From assembly GCA_018398585.1 (NCBI GenBank), contig JAGTTD010000008.1:3794501-3858500 (forward strand): 64,000 nucleotides of DNA, in the 5' to 3' direction. A program made the position numbers and the translations under genes. The notes below the pieces were generated by a model. That model saw only the letters and a list, made by a program, of their open reading frames with translations, was not told the DNA's origin and searched no databases. Positions 11,377 to 24,100 of the stretch are shown one piece after another. This stretch comes from Simmondsia chinensis (lineage: Eukaryota; Streptophyta; Magnoliopsida; Caryophyllales; Simmondsiaceae). The number at the start of each line of letters is the position of its first letter. Positions within the stretch are counted from its first letter, which is position 1.

Positions 11377-11690
11377 TTATTCGTGTACATACTTTAGTCC
11401 CATCCCCCTCGATGTTTCTACAATCATTTTACGACAAAGGCCTTTTGTTAACGGATCCGCAAGATTCTTTTCAGACTTTACATAGTCTAGTGATATCACT
11501 CTACTTTCTAGTAGATCTTTCACGATCTTATGCCTGAGACGAATGTGTCTTCTCTTGCCATTATAAATCTTGTTCTTTGCCACAGCAATTGCAGCTTGAC
11601 TGTCACCCTGAAGTGACACTAATGGAGCTGGAAGCCCCCACAATGGCACTCTAACACTGTATTGCAACAAAGCAGTACTTCAGAGTTGAC
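11377..11690 (-). pseudogene. copia RNase H C-terminal fragment
   Basis: A 97-residue minus-strand frame with the classical copia RNase H end: DSQAAIAVAKN, HIRLRHKIVKDLLES, ISLDYVKSEKNLADPLTKGL. It starts abruptly after LLQYSVRVPLWG. Upstream, the rest of pol is absent, replaced by non-coding sequence. It lies about 590 nt inside the LTR, as expected for the pol end of this type. Confidence 0.88.
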
Positions 11691-13806
11691 TACTACCAAC
11701 ATCAATCACGAGTTGCGCTTACCCCCACATTGAGGTACCTGCAATGAGCTGTTAAACAACTAGCTCCATTGCCTGCCAACTTCAATAAGAGTCAATATAA
11801 CACATTAGTGGGGCACATATACGTATATCATATACAGTTGGCACGAAAATCATATACCGCAAATTGTCACTTTCACATCTCATCATAATTGTGAAACATT
11901 ATTACTAGTTTAGGTCACAAAGGACCATATACCCATTCCCATCGTACTTAGCGTACATGCGATATTACTATTAACGGTAATTCATGTCTTACCAATGTTG
12001 TACCAAATTTTGGTGATATCAGGAGAAGGAGGTTCATAAGACCATATTTCACAAGATGCCTTTTACAACTCAACTTAAGGCAACCCAAGCCTCTGCAAGG
12101 CTCTCAAGCCCAAGTGCTTAGTATCATTAAGCTATTTACATCGACTTTGGACAATCGATAAAAAATATTTCCACCATAACGAATTTCCATGAGCTAGCTA
12201 TAACTAGCAAACACCGGTAGAAACACAATAGTCAGAAAAGATTATCATCTGACAACATACCTCATAGGCTCTCGGGTGCTCTTACAGCCCCCCACAATGG
12301 AATGTCTCACACTGCATTCTTAAGTCGTTAGATTTTTCTACCTGCCAACTCAGTTTTAAAAGGACAACTAAAACAGGCAGGTTTCAGCGGGTGTCAGAAA
12401 CATAGATCACTAATGAGCCTAAATTCATTATAGTTAGTAGAATGTCTCTCAACAATATCAAACACCCAACACAACAAGAAGTCTATTACAACGTAAACCC
12501 CATTCATGATGCTTCACTAGTATTTCGACAATTTAACTACAATACTGTCGATATTTGTCATTTGGATTAATGTATGTAGACAAGGTCCTCCACTGATATA
12601 TGATATAACGGGACAAGTGTTGTATTGTGCACCAAATCATAATGCTATCAATTACCTTAGTATATTTAGCTTGTGATGCGATGCCACATTTTTCTTCTCA
12701 TCAAATGAATACTAGGATCATATAGAATGTCATTCAAATGACCAACATGGGCACACAATATATAACAATAACCCAAATTAGATATTTAGACACAAGCTAA
12801 ATATCAAGCCTATGATCAATCAAGGTTCTCATGTGGCCAATACTTTACTCTTTTTCCAAAAAACTAGAAAAGAAGGCTTGAAACAGTTATCCTAAGGGCA
12901 TAGAAGTTTCCTAAGACAACACCAAGTGCACATATGACTCAAAGATATCATGTTTTTCTTAATTGTTGGCCAAAACTCAGCAACACGGCTTAAAATGATA
13001 GTAAAAAACCCAAAAACAGCAGCTTTTACTACGTTACAGCAAGAACAAACTCATTGCTGCATAAAATTCAGTAGCTAACGACTCATAATGACTTATAGTA
13101 GCACATTCAGCTTGAAGACACATGTCTTGATACTTAAAACACCATGCTTTTCATCATCTCAAGCAACATGTACCAACGTATGTGCTTGCTTCAAACATAG
13201 CCATGGGAAATACATAAGACACACTAATATGAAGACTAATACACAAATCACACATAGATTTTCAAGAACTCTCAAGTCATATTAGCCATTTAAAAGAATT
13301 GATTATTTCACTTAGGTCACTCCGAATACGCAAGAGAATCAACTCTCACACACAAAGTTAATCTCATAGTTAAAACTTAAATATACCATGTGTGATTATT
13401 AATCTCTCTCTAAAAATGGAATCAACTGATTTCATGATCTCCTTATAGTGTTATTGGGTCTTATTCTGATTCATTTACCATACTAATAATCATGTTCAAC
13501 CACACACACAACTCCACCGAGTTCTCATGTTGCTCTTGTATCATACACTCTGTTGATAATTGATTAAACACATCAGGTTACTATCTTGCATATATCCCTA
13601 CTAGGGTGGAATAGGAATACCTCAATCTAACTAGATGAAATCCAACATAATTCACATTATAACTTGAGAGGTTAATGCATTCCACATAAGACTCCTTCCT
13701 TTTTTCGTTAGATAACTATTGTTGTCCTACAAGACAATGCCCCCACATTTCACGAGCTCATAGCATAAGTTATATGAATGCGAGTTTACCACAACAACGG
13801 AAGTGA

Positions 13807-13898
<92 letters not shown>

Positions 13899-15050
13899 CA
13901 TGAGATAACATAACTCAATTAAGTACAACATTTTTCATGCTACATATGCATGAACGAAATCACATATTAGAGTGTGAAAATTTCATATGAAGATTTCAGT
14001 TGAGACAATATTGTCATAACCTTAATATAAATGCTAGCAAACATATCAAAGGAATATAGATGCTAGAATTTAGATTATCAAAAGGTATGTCTACTTAATT
14101 TAGACAATATCTTTATATTCAAATTTCAAAAACATGTACCCAAGCCAATTTTAACATTAATCATGTTATACCTTTATATAGTCAATAATACCAATCGATC
14201 CTTCTGTTGTGCTTCAAGTAATCTTATACCTTAATCCAAATTCTTAAAATTGGGGAGTAAATAAAATGAACCAAAAATCAGATCACACTTGTTTCTAACC
14301 AACAGACATGAATTTATCTCTTTTAAAAAGTATGCCCTGACTTTATTTTATAGTCGTCAGATGAGACAATGACTGACATTAATAAAATTGAGAAAAATAA
14401 CCTTGAACTTGTATAAAAAGTAATTCATACAGTCAAACCATTTTGGATTTCCTACATTTAACCCATTTTAATGCATACTAAGTGACATTAGAATGTCATT
14501 TTCCAACCTATTGAAGATCATTTCCTTATCTATCCATCTAACAATGAACTAAATGCTCATGTAAATGACTTCAGATTGCAAAGAACAGGAGTCCAGCATC
14601 ATTTCTATTAATTGCGGTTTACTCCATCATCATCCTTAATCAATTGGTTTCTTTGTACTCAACAACCCTAAAAATCCCATCTTTATTTTCGCTCGCAATG
14701 CCACCATCCATGGGAGCTGTCTTCTTGGCTTCTCACCAATTTCTTGTAATGAAGTTTCTAGGAGATGTCTTCTCTAGATAAACTAAGATTTAGGGCTCTA
14801 TTTTATCAAACATTCATATTTACCTAGATGATATTTTAAATTAAATAAATATAGGACCAGTAAATCCTTGTTTTTTACTCTAATTTCCAATGGGCCCTTA
14901 TTTATTTATTTATTTATTTTGAACTCTGGGCTTTAATAGATCTTATACCTTTCTCCTCAAAACAAATTCAATTCTATTATATCGTAATCACATATTGTTA
15001 TGCTTGTTTCACCATACCCTATCAACTTTGTATGTAATCGTCTTTTAGAT
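11691..15050. other. non-coding element interior
   Basis: About 3.4 kb without recognisable genes on either strand. It contains a partial second copy of the phrase seen in the RNase H fragment (a CCCCCCACAATGG-like block at about 12288-12305) and a perfect (AT)43 microsatellite. No zinc knuckle, RT or integrase signature was found. Confidence 0.6.
13811..13896. repeat. (AT)43 microsatellite
   Basis: Uninterrupted AT dinucleotides for 86 bp. Confidence 0.97.
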
Positions 15051-15977
15051 TGTTGGAAATATTATCACGTACAACTGAAAATATTACCGTAGTACTGCGA
15101 AAAATGCTAGAAAATACAACGTGATGTACTGCGATAATACGACTAAAAATACAGCAAAATTATAGCCCAGAATTACTGTGAAAAAATAATAAAATTAATT
15201 TGCAAGTTACTGTAACTTAAGTAGTGCAATATATACCGAATTTCAATCAAAAACCCAGTAGTATTATGCAGCAAAAATTCAGTAGTAAAAAAATAGTAAA
15301 TTTTAGTGAAATGCAGCAGTGAATTTCAGTAAAGAATGCAACAAAGATGCAGTAATATTTAGTAAAAAATACAGTGAAAGAAATTAGCGAAAAATAGAGA
15401 AATTACCAGAACCCAGCAATCAAATAATTAATATTAGAAAGTGGAGAAATCGATTAGAATGTCGGAAGAGAAAGTAATTAGAAAGATCTTACTAAACGAT
15501 GACATCGTGCCGTGGTAAATGCCACTGTCCTAAAAGGCGATTTCGCCACTGCTTCGGTGCATACAGTATAACCGGCGGCCGTCCTCCAGGATTAACACGA
15601 TCCGACTCTTAACGCGCACTCGTTAATCGCCGGTTAGGAACACCTCGAACTTTGCCCAAGTCGTGAAGAAAAAGAGAGAAAGAGAGAGAGAGAGAGAGAA
15701 TTAGGAGGTCTAAAGCCGGGTTTTTTTTTTTTCCCATCATGAACCTTGGATAGAACCCCCTTATTTATACTATCTTAAAATTGGACTAGTATAAATGTTG
15801 CAATCAACAAGAGGCCCAAACGGCTAGGAACGTCTTTGGGCCTATTAAGTGCAAGCCCAAACGGCTAGTAACGTTCGTTGGGCATTAAGATCGGGCCCAA
15901 CGGCTAGTTGTCATAAATTTTCGTAAAACGAATATACCCGTTAGAAAAAGATCACCCACACCCTCGTCCGAGCACGG
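15051..15977 (-). repeat. truncated copy of the 1121-bp copia LTR
   Basis: Matches 9657-10590 closely with small indels, for example about 12 bp lost at the TACAACG phrase and loss of the AGGAAGAAG segment. It starts with the same TGTTGGAAAT terminus. It stops where the sequence turns into a G-rich block at 15977, so about 190 bp of the LTR beyond that point are missing. Confidence 0.88.
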
Positions 15978-18148
15978 CTGGGGGGTCTGGGGGGCTGGGG
16001 GTCTAAACGGTACGATTTTTCAATTTTATTCAAGGAATATACTAAAAGTATTATTTGGGGATAAAATAAAAGTCAAATTTAAACACTTATCTGTAATAGA
16101 TTTCAAAATCTCGAGATTAGCGGTGACTTTACTAAGAAACTTCCAAGTCAAATCTTCAACAAGAGAGAGAAAATCAGAGATCTCTTCAACAAGTGATCCC
16201 TCCACCACACTCAGTATCTTCGCCACTACCCACTTCAATCCAACACTTCCTGCACAGGTCAGTCTGTTAAATTTCACTAACGATCTTAGACCCGATCCAC
16301 GGAGTTGTCATAGATGAAATTCACATGTACGTCTAAGTGGGATTTCATCTAAGATCGATTGGTATTAGGTTGAGTAACCCCTAGACTTATAACATTTTGT
16401 GGGTCTTTCATCATTTTACTTGATTTTTCTAGTTTTGATTGGCCATTGTGATTTGAGAAATGCTGTAGACACCCATTATAAGTATACGCAATGTACATGG
16501 AAAGAGGTTATTAGCTCAAAAAAGTAGGGAAATTATTGTTAGGGAAATTCAATAAAACAGGTATTATCAAAACGGCTTCAAGGCATGTAGCGAACTACTT
16601 TCCTTAGGATTTATTTTGGGCTTATTAAAATAGTGTCGGGATATAGTGATGACCTCACACAAAGAGAATGAATGTTGGAAGAATGGATTTCTGAGATTGA
16701 AGAAGAAGAGAATAATCAATGTTGTTTGATATGTCGTTTTAATCTTGAGAATGAAGGAAAATATCCTTTCGTGAAGAGAAAAATCCCTTCACATGAAGAA
16801 ACACACTTCTTTCCTAAAAGACACCAAATTATCTTTTTACTTATATTGAAAATATATCAACAATTATCACTTAGGTACTATAAAGTTTTACTATATATCG
16901 TTTAGGTATCATGATGTTTTGAAATATAAAAATGGAGTACCTTGAGGTTCAAAAACTTGTAACTTGGATTCCTTTGAGTTTTAAAAGTTTTATCGATCAA
17001 GTACCCTTTTATCAAAATTCGGTAGATTTTTGTTGCAAAATATTGAAATAGAACATGAATCCGACAATATATAAGTATCTTTGTTACGATTCGATGATGT
17101 TTTTCCAAAAAATTTAGACGCGATACATGATTACCAAGATGTATATGTAGTTAAAGTTCAATGAATTTTTATTATAGTTTGTTGAATTTTTGCTGAAAAT
17201 ATTGACATGACTTATGTATATTGCTGGTATCATGTACTATATTAATATTTTCTTTAATAAAATTTCTCATATTCTCACAAAAATTCATCAAATTATGACA
17301 TAAAGTACTTAGGTGATAAATATTTCAGAAGCATGAGCCTTGCTTTAAATTAACACAAAACACAAAAATTAAGACTAATTTTATTATTATTGCTCATTAT
17401 TATTTTATTATTTGAAAATATTGTTTACGCAAGAAATTGCTGAGAATATGCTGTTTGACCCTTCTCTTCATCATGTGCTGAGTTTGAAGAACATTTACTC
17501 AAACAACAATAAATTGAACTATAAAACTGATATATTATTGCCATTAAGGTAGACAACTACTTGAAGAATATGCTTTAAGATGATTCTCTAGTGTATTTGC
17601 CTTGAAAGGAATTCTAGGATTTTGAAGGATCAACATAAGCCAGTTAATTTCTTATGGAAAAACGTAGCCTCTTATTGATTTTTGGACAAAGAGCTTCGGG
17701 AACTTTGTTGACATAGCTTTATTAGTTGATTTGTAGAGACATTGGAGGGCCTTACGTTATTAATTTATAGTTCTATTCTCTTTCCTATAAAAAAATATAT
17801 ATGCTTTAAGATGAAACTTGACGTTCTCTCTCTTAGTATTATTTTTTATCCCGGTAAAAAAATATTCTTTAAGATGAAACTTGACATTCCTTGGAAAATA
17901 CCCATTTGAACTTGTTTCCCTTCAAATAAGCTTGTTCAAGTTTCCTCTATAGATACTTAAGTTCCCAATTCTTTTGAAGAGTCAAATACTAGTTTACATT
18001 AAAAAAAAATAGATTATCCAGATATATCCAGGAGGTTTGCCTCCAAATTTTTTATGACTTTTGACATTTTTGCCTCTATTTATTGTACTCTTCTTAAGAA
18101 TTTCTCTTAAGTCTCTGAATTTTGGATTAGTTTCAGGTACTGAAGGAA
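15978..18148. other. intergenic region, includes PAP promoter
   Basis: Begins with a G-rich stretch (15976-16008, runs of five to six G). The remainder is AT-rich with only short frames and no domain. The phrase CTTTAAGATGAAACTTGAC occurs twice (about 17802 and 17868), with a shorter CTTTAAGATG near 17573. Two GAATATGC octamers (17444-17451 and 17566-17573) fit the PHR1-binding P1BS pattern. A TTTCAG at 18131-18136 just before the ATG could be the end of a 5' UTR intron. Confidence 0.5.
17444..17573 (+). promoter_or_regulatory. two P1BS-like sites upstream of PAP
   Basis: GAATATGC occurs at 17444-17451 and 17566-17573 and fits GNATATNC, the PHR1 site of phosphate-starvation genes. The sites lie 576-705 bp upstream of the ATG. 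The region is AT-rich, so chance occurrence is possible. Confidence 0.3.
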
Positions 18149-21100
18149 ATGAGAGTTTCTTGGATTACAATATTGGTAGTTCTGTTAGCTTACGCGCATC
18201 TCGGCTGTGTCGTTTCTCATGGGGATCAGCCTCTAGCAAGAGTTGCAATTCATGAAGCAAGTGTTGATATTCATAAGAAAGCTTATGTTAAAGCTTCTCC
18301 ATCTGTTCTTGGATTACAGGTAAGCATGACTTGCTCTGCCTTTGTAGCCTTTGTTTCTCGTTCGTCAGTTCGTAGATGGTGTTGAGTGCTCTAAATATGA
18401 GTCTAATACCAAAGTTTCATATTAGAGATGTGATACAAAAAGATCATCATACAAGTTTAATAGGCCACTATGTGGACCTAAAGGCCTGAGGCCGATAAAA
18501 TTTCATAATTAGAGCATATTGGAGATTTTGGACTCCAATTGTTAGACCTCCCCTCTCGTCATCTGTCACTGTGGCAAATCTAAGAAGAAAACTGCCCTTA
18601 TCATGACATTAGTAAAGGACTATTTGATGTCACTCTTTTCTTTTCAATTTTTTTGCTTTTTGAGAAGCTTCACACCTGGTTTGAAAATTAATTATTCGTT
18701 TTTTGATTTCTAGATTTCACTTTTTCCCGAAGCCTTCTAAAATCTAAAATAAGAAATCTAAAATAAGAAAAGACCTGATTCTTAGGTTCTAAAGAGCCAA
18801 AAACTAAAAACAAAAAATGGTACCAAATAGACCCTAAGTGTTTACAGACTCAAAAAAATGTTAAAAAGACTCACATTTGTACGAGAGTGTTTATGACTCC
18901 ACTTGTGACTTTAGTAACAAAGTCCTATGCCATAGTTGTGACAAATAAAAGATCAACATGTAAGCCTACTGGGTTGCTCTACTAGTGCTAATCAGTCTTT
19001 TTGGAATATAACCTCACTTGTGCTTATATGTTGATCTTGTAGCCCAAGGCTTGACAAAATTTCACATTTGCAAAGAGCTAATTGATCTTCTAACATAACC
19101 TCTCACTATCACTCATGTTTACGGTAAAGAAAATATATCTCATTTCATTTGATTATCATGTTAGGGGAAAAATAAAGAATGGGTGCATGTAGAGTTCAGC
19201 TATCCACATCCCTCAGAGAGTGACTGGATTGGAGTATTTTCTCCTGCCAATTTCAGGTATGGTACATATCTCAAATATCAATTTTAAACTCTCTTGGATT
19301 CAAGCATTTGCTGATTATTAAGCTTCTAAATTTGTTGATTTTTCAGTTCTTCTACTTGCTTACCGGAGAATGATAAAGTTTTGCCTCCTGTTCTGTGTTC
19401 TGCACCTGTAAAGGTGGGTGCTTTTAACGATCTTCCTGCATTTTGAGTATCTGTAAATGGGTTTAAATGGGTTTCTCCTTTGAAATGGAATGGCAGTCAC
19501 AAAACAGAGCCGGTCTTGATGTTTTAGGGCCCAAAGCAAGTTTTGATTGGTGGGCCCTTGTTTTGCAACGGAGATGTCCTGATCAATTTAAACACACTTT
19601 GAATAATTCAATTTATGTTATAATATCAGCTAAAATATAAGTCATTTATATTATATATGTATATATACATTTTCGTTATCCTCCAATTATTAATTTCAAT
19701 ATGCAATAAAAACAAGCTTATAATATAATTAATAATAAAAAGGGGCCCCTAAGAGATCGAGGGCCTCAAGCAATTGCTTAGGTTGCTTGGGGTCCTAACC
19801 GGCTTTAGCTATAATATAACAGTCCATGCACAGCGCTCCCACAAAAGTGGATTTTGGGAAGGTCTGTCGAATGCAGCCTTTCCTCCACTTGTGCAGAGAG
19901 GTCGTTTTGGGGCTTGAACCCGCGACCTCCTAGTCGTATTGGAGTAACGTTACTGATTGTTCCTAGACCTCGAATTTTGAAGAATTCCCTGTGGTTCTTT
20001 GCAGTATCAATACGCAAATTTCTCAAATCCTGAGTATTCACAAACTGGAAAAGGGTCATTGAAGCTCCTATTGATCAATCAAAGATCAGATTTTTCTTTA
20101 GCTTTATTTACGGGGGGATTGTTGAAGGTAGATTTCTATTTCTAATCTCTCTCATTATCATATCATAGTTTGCATCTCCTGTCATCTTGTCTTTCAATAT
20201 GTGCTATTGATCAACTTGCTCCAGTGCACATTCATTCTCTCTTAATAATATTCTATTTCTGTTCAAAAGAGAAAATTGGCCTGCTTAAGCAAGCGTCCAT
20301 TTGATGCGTGCACTACTTATTATAGTATGTGCATTTGAATTGGTTAGAGAGGTCTCCTAAAGGTTTGGAGTTTTCTAAAAAGTTTGTCATACATTAAAGG
20401 CCAAAGGACCTTGAAAGTGCACCGAGTTTGCGGCAAGAACAAGGGTTTAATGTTTCATAAATTCACTGGTAAGAAACATTTTCAGGAATAAAAACAAGAA
20501 ACGCATTAACGTGAATGTTAACGTTAACTAGAAAGCTGGAGAACGAACTTTGTCGCTTATGTGGACACAATATGCAACACAATGTTTGCAGAGGCAGTGA
20601 TAAAGTCAGTTTTTCAATGACCTATTTAACATTCCTACAACCAGTTTCGGTATCAATCTTTTTCCAAAACATATTGACCTTATTGCGGAGTTACATAATA
20701 CCCTTTTTATCCTTTTGCACAAAAATCGTGACCCTATAATGTATTTTTCCCATATATAAGTTATATTTCCATGTTTGTACATAGTTGACAGTACTGATGA
20801 ACCATATAATGTAGGTCACCATATTTGTGTTGGCACTTGTGCTTCAGTTTCTTGATCTGCTTCTCTGATCTTCTGCTATGAATATGAAATTAACCTGAAA
20901 TGATTTAACTAAGCTTTTATCGTTTATGTTTTTTCTTTGCCCCTTGACTGCAGCCGAAGCTGGTTGCTGTGTCCAATATAGTAGCTTTTGCAAATCCTAA
21001 AGCACCCGTGTACCCACGCTTAGCTCAAGGAAAATCATGGGATGAGGTTAGTCTTTTATCTCCGGGCCTTATTCGTATTGAACACGTATCTGTATTAGGA

Positions 21101-24100
21101 ATTACATTTATGTATAATTGCAAATAATATGGTAAAATACACGTTTCTTTGATATTATCCATAATTGTAACATGAGTCCGTATTTTTTAGGTTTGAAAAA
21201 CAAATGATTAATTGAAAATATCATACCTACACCTAAATCAAGTATTCATATTCTATAATTTGCTGAATTTGTAACTTTCCCCATATTATTAATTATACTC
21301 TAACCTGTACCATATGCTATCCTTTCTACTATCATTATTGTGACTTACACAATGCTAGAAACAAAAGTCGAGTTGATAAAATTATATCCCTTCCCACTTT
21401 GTTCGTATTTTAAAAGAATGATTTGTCTTAGACACTAATGTGTCCAATGCACTTTTTTACCGAAATTTTAACATATAAACCTAAATAATACACACACATA
21501 TCAAATCCTGTTTAATTCCTATACTTTATTTTACGAACAATGGCTTGTAATATGATCTCATATGGAACAAATTTACTGAGATTGTGCTTGACTTGATTCT
21601 TAGATGACAGTGACATGGACTAGTGGGTATGGGATTGATGAGGCGATTCCCCTTGTTGAATGGGGTTTACAAGGAGGACAAAAGATCCATTCCCCTGCTG
21701 GAACGCTGAGTTTTGACCGTAAAAGCATGTGTGGTATGTAACATTTCTCTTCTGGGTTCATGTTTCATAAACACGCAAAGGAGACAACATGTTTTGAATA
21801 AACCTTGCATCATTAGTAAATTTGTGATCAAATGGTTAATTCTATTTTACATTATATATGTGAGTCCAGTAAGAATCTTGTAGGACTTGTAACAGAAAAG
21901 AGATCAATCTGTAAGCTTAGCGGGTTACTTCACTTAATGCCAATTGGTTTTAGGATGGAACCTTACTTGGGCTTTTATGTGGATCTGTTGTATGCTAACT
22001 TTGTGGATCAAGCCTAAAAGGCTTGGTAAAATCTAACAAAATCTTTGAAATGACTTTCTCAATTTGTATGTTTCAGTTTTTCCGGGTAGATAATGACCTC
22101 CTGTTCAATGGTATCATCCTTGGATAATATCAAGGCCAGTCTTGACATTTTTGGGGCCCAAATCAAACATTTTAAATGAGACCCTTTATATATGACAGTA
22201 TTTCTTTTAACAATATAAACTATAATATAATAAAATATAAAAACTTTAATCACAAGACTTATTAATATTATTGACAATTGATACTTAAACAATCATTATA
22301 AAAATAAACTAAGGAACTTTATACGTGATCGCTTTCTAGGGCCCTTACAATTTGGGACCCCAAATAGTTGCTTAGGGTTAATGTTCGGTCCTCGGTAGCA
22401 TTTTACTACTAGACCATTACCTCATTGGTGCATGCTTCAGTGTGATTATAGATAATTATTTCAGTATATACTATTAATTTACACCGAAGGTCCAAATACC
22501 TTGCCTAATATGTTAATTTAGTCCTTTCAGTTGTATCAATTTACTTTGAATTTAGTCCTTTTAATTGTATCAATTTACTTTGTACAATTTACATGTATCA
22601 ATCTAGTCCTATTTGAACTTAGAGTTAAGTTCACTATATTAATGGTCTATCATGTCATTTGCAAGTAAACCAATGCAAACCCACTCGTTAAACCAAATTC
22701 AACTCGCCCACAATCCAATCATTAAAATCTCTATCACCAACTTAAAATCAGTTTTACTTTGGGACTAAGTTGACACAGTGTGAACTATACAAGGACTAAA
22801 CTAACACAATTAAACATACAGTGACTAAATCAACGTAATAGACAAAGTACATGGACCCATGAAGTAAATAACCCTTTTATTAATTATAGACAATGGACAC
22901 CACATAGTTGAATTCTGATCTCGTATTATCAAATTATAACTTAAGCAGATTCTAAGTTGTCAAAAAATCATGTGCAGGTGCACCAGCAAGGACTGTGGGA
23001 TGGCGCGATCCTGGTTATTTACACACCGGTTTTATGAAAGAACTGTGGCCTAACTTAATGTATGTTATGCTTTTATGTCTTATATTATCTTATACTCAAT
23101 CCAAGATAGGTTTCATATTGTTTCGAGTTTGGCAAATTATTTATGTTGCATACATTCGTTTGAGTCTGATCTTAGTTTTCGTTCAGTGTTCTTTCTTTCT
23201 TTCTTCATTTTGGGATCATGGTTTTGAAGTGGATACTCATTTGATAATTGGTAATGCTCATCTTGCATTGTTCTTGATTGTCCATGAATTTTTATCTCTT
23301 GGGACTTGATTGGTATCGCTTTGTCACCAGTTCTTGGTTTTTTAAGAGAGTAAAAATCCTATTTCGGAAAGAAGTCTCTTGTTTTTGGCTTTTCAGTTCC
23401 CGATTTCTTAGTTTGAGTGAAAACTGAGGATAAAAATTAAATAACAACAAAAATGGTTTTCAAAACCTGGATTTTAGCTTTCCAAAATTAAAAATTGTAA
23501 ATAGAAAACGATGCTAAAGAAGCTCTTAGAATTCTACAAACACAATACCCCATGTTTTTTTGGTCATAAGCCACTATGCTTCTGCTCTTAATTTGTTTCA
23601 CCTTTGACCAAAGTATCATATTTATTACTGACTTGCAAAACAAGTTTGAGATTAAATCTATTGGCTCTAGTATCGATACGTGCATGATCTCTTCAACGCG
23701 TTGTGTAACATCTGTGATCCCTGCTTCTGCAACCATGGCGAGAAAACAGTGTATTGTGATTTGATTATGCGGGTTTAACTCGATTTGTATTTACTCCATA
23801 CCATGCAGGTACTCCTATAGAGTGGGGCACAGATTACACAATGGAACTTATATTTGGAGCTCTTATTACCACTTTAAAGCCTCTCCTATTCCGGGTCAAG
23901 ACTCGGTTCAGCGTGTTGTCATTTTCGGTGATATGGGAAAGGTTTAAAGTTTGAACTTCAATTCTTCCGGAAGATGTGTTCTGTAACATCCATAACACGC
24001 AAGTTATTTGACACGAAAACCTCAAATCTTAATTTGATTATCAGACTCAGATGTATTTCCTTGATTTGCAGGCTGAAGAAGACGGATCTAATGAATACAA

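Larger units (their letters stand above)
9657..15977 (-). mobile_element. copia-related element with largely non-coding interior
   Basis: Two direct repeats (9657-10777 and 15051-15977) share a near-identical sequence of about 920 bp and bracket a 4.3-kb interior. Only one coding fragment is recognisable, a copia RNase H end at 11377-11670 on the minus strand. The polypurine tract sits exactly inside the left LTR. The interior between 11671 and 15050 has no long frames, as in large non-autonomous derivatives (LARD-like). No primer-binding site was found next to the right LTR, so the right copy could be an independent fragment. The element interrupts the pararetrovirus at 9656/9657. Confidence 0.75.

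Noticed and set aside
16026..16277. 83-codon minus-strand frame near the G-rich block
   Set aside because: The translation shows no motif of a virus, transposon or plant protein, and there are no splice or promoter clues.
22995..23309. 104-codon hydrophobic plus frame
   Set aside because: Its start lies in PAP exon 7 but it reads through the GTATGT donor into the intron; the apparent membrane segments are T-rich intron sequence.
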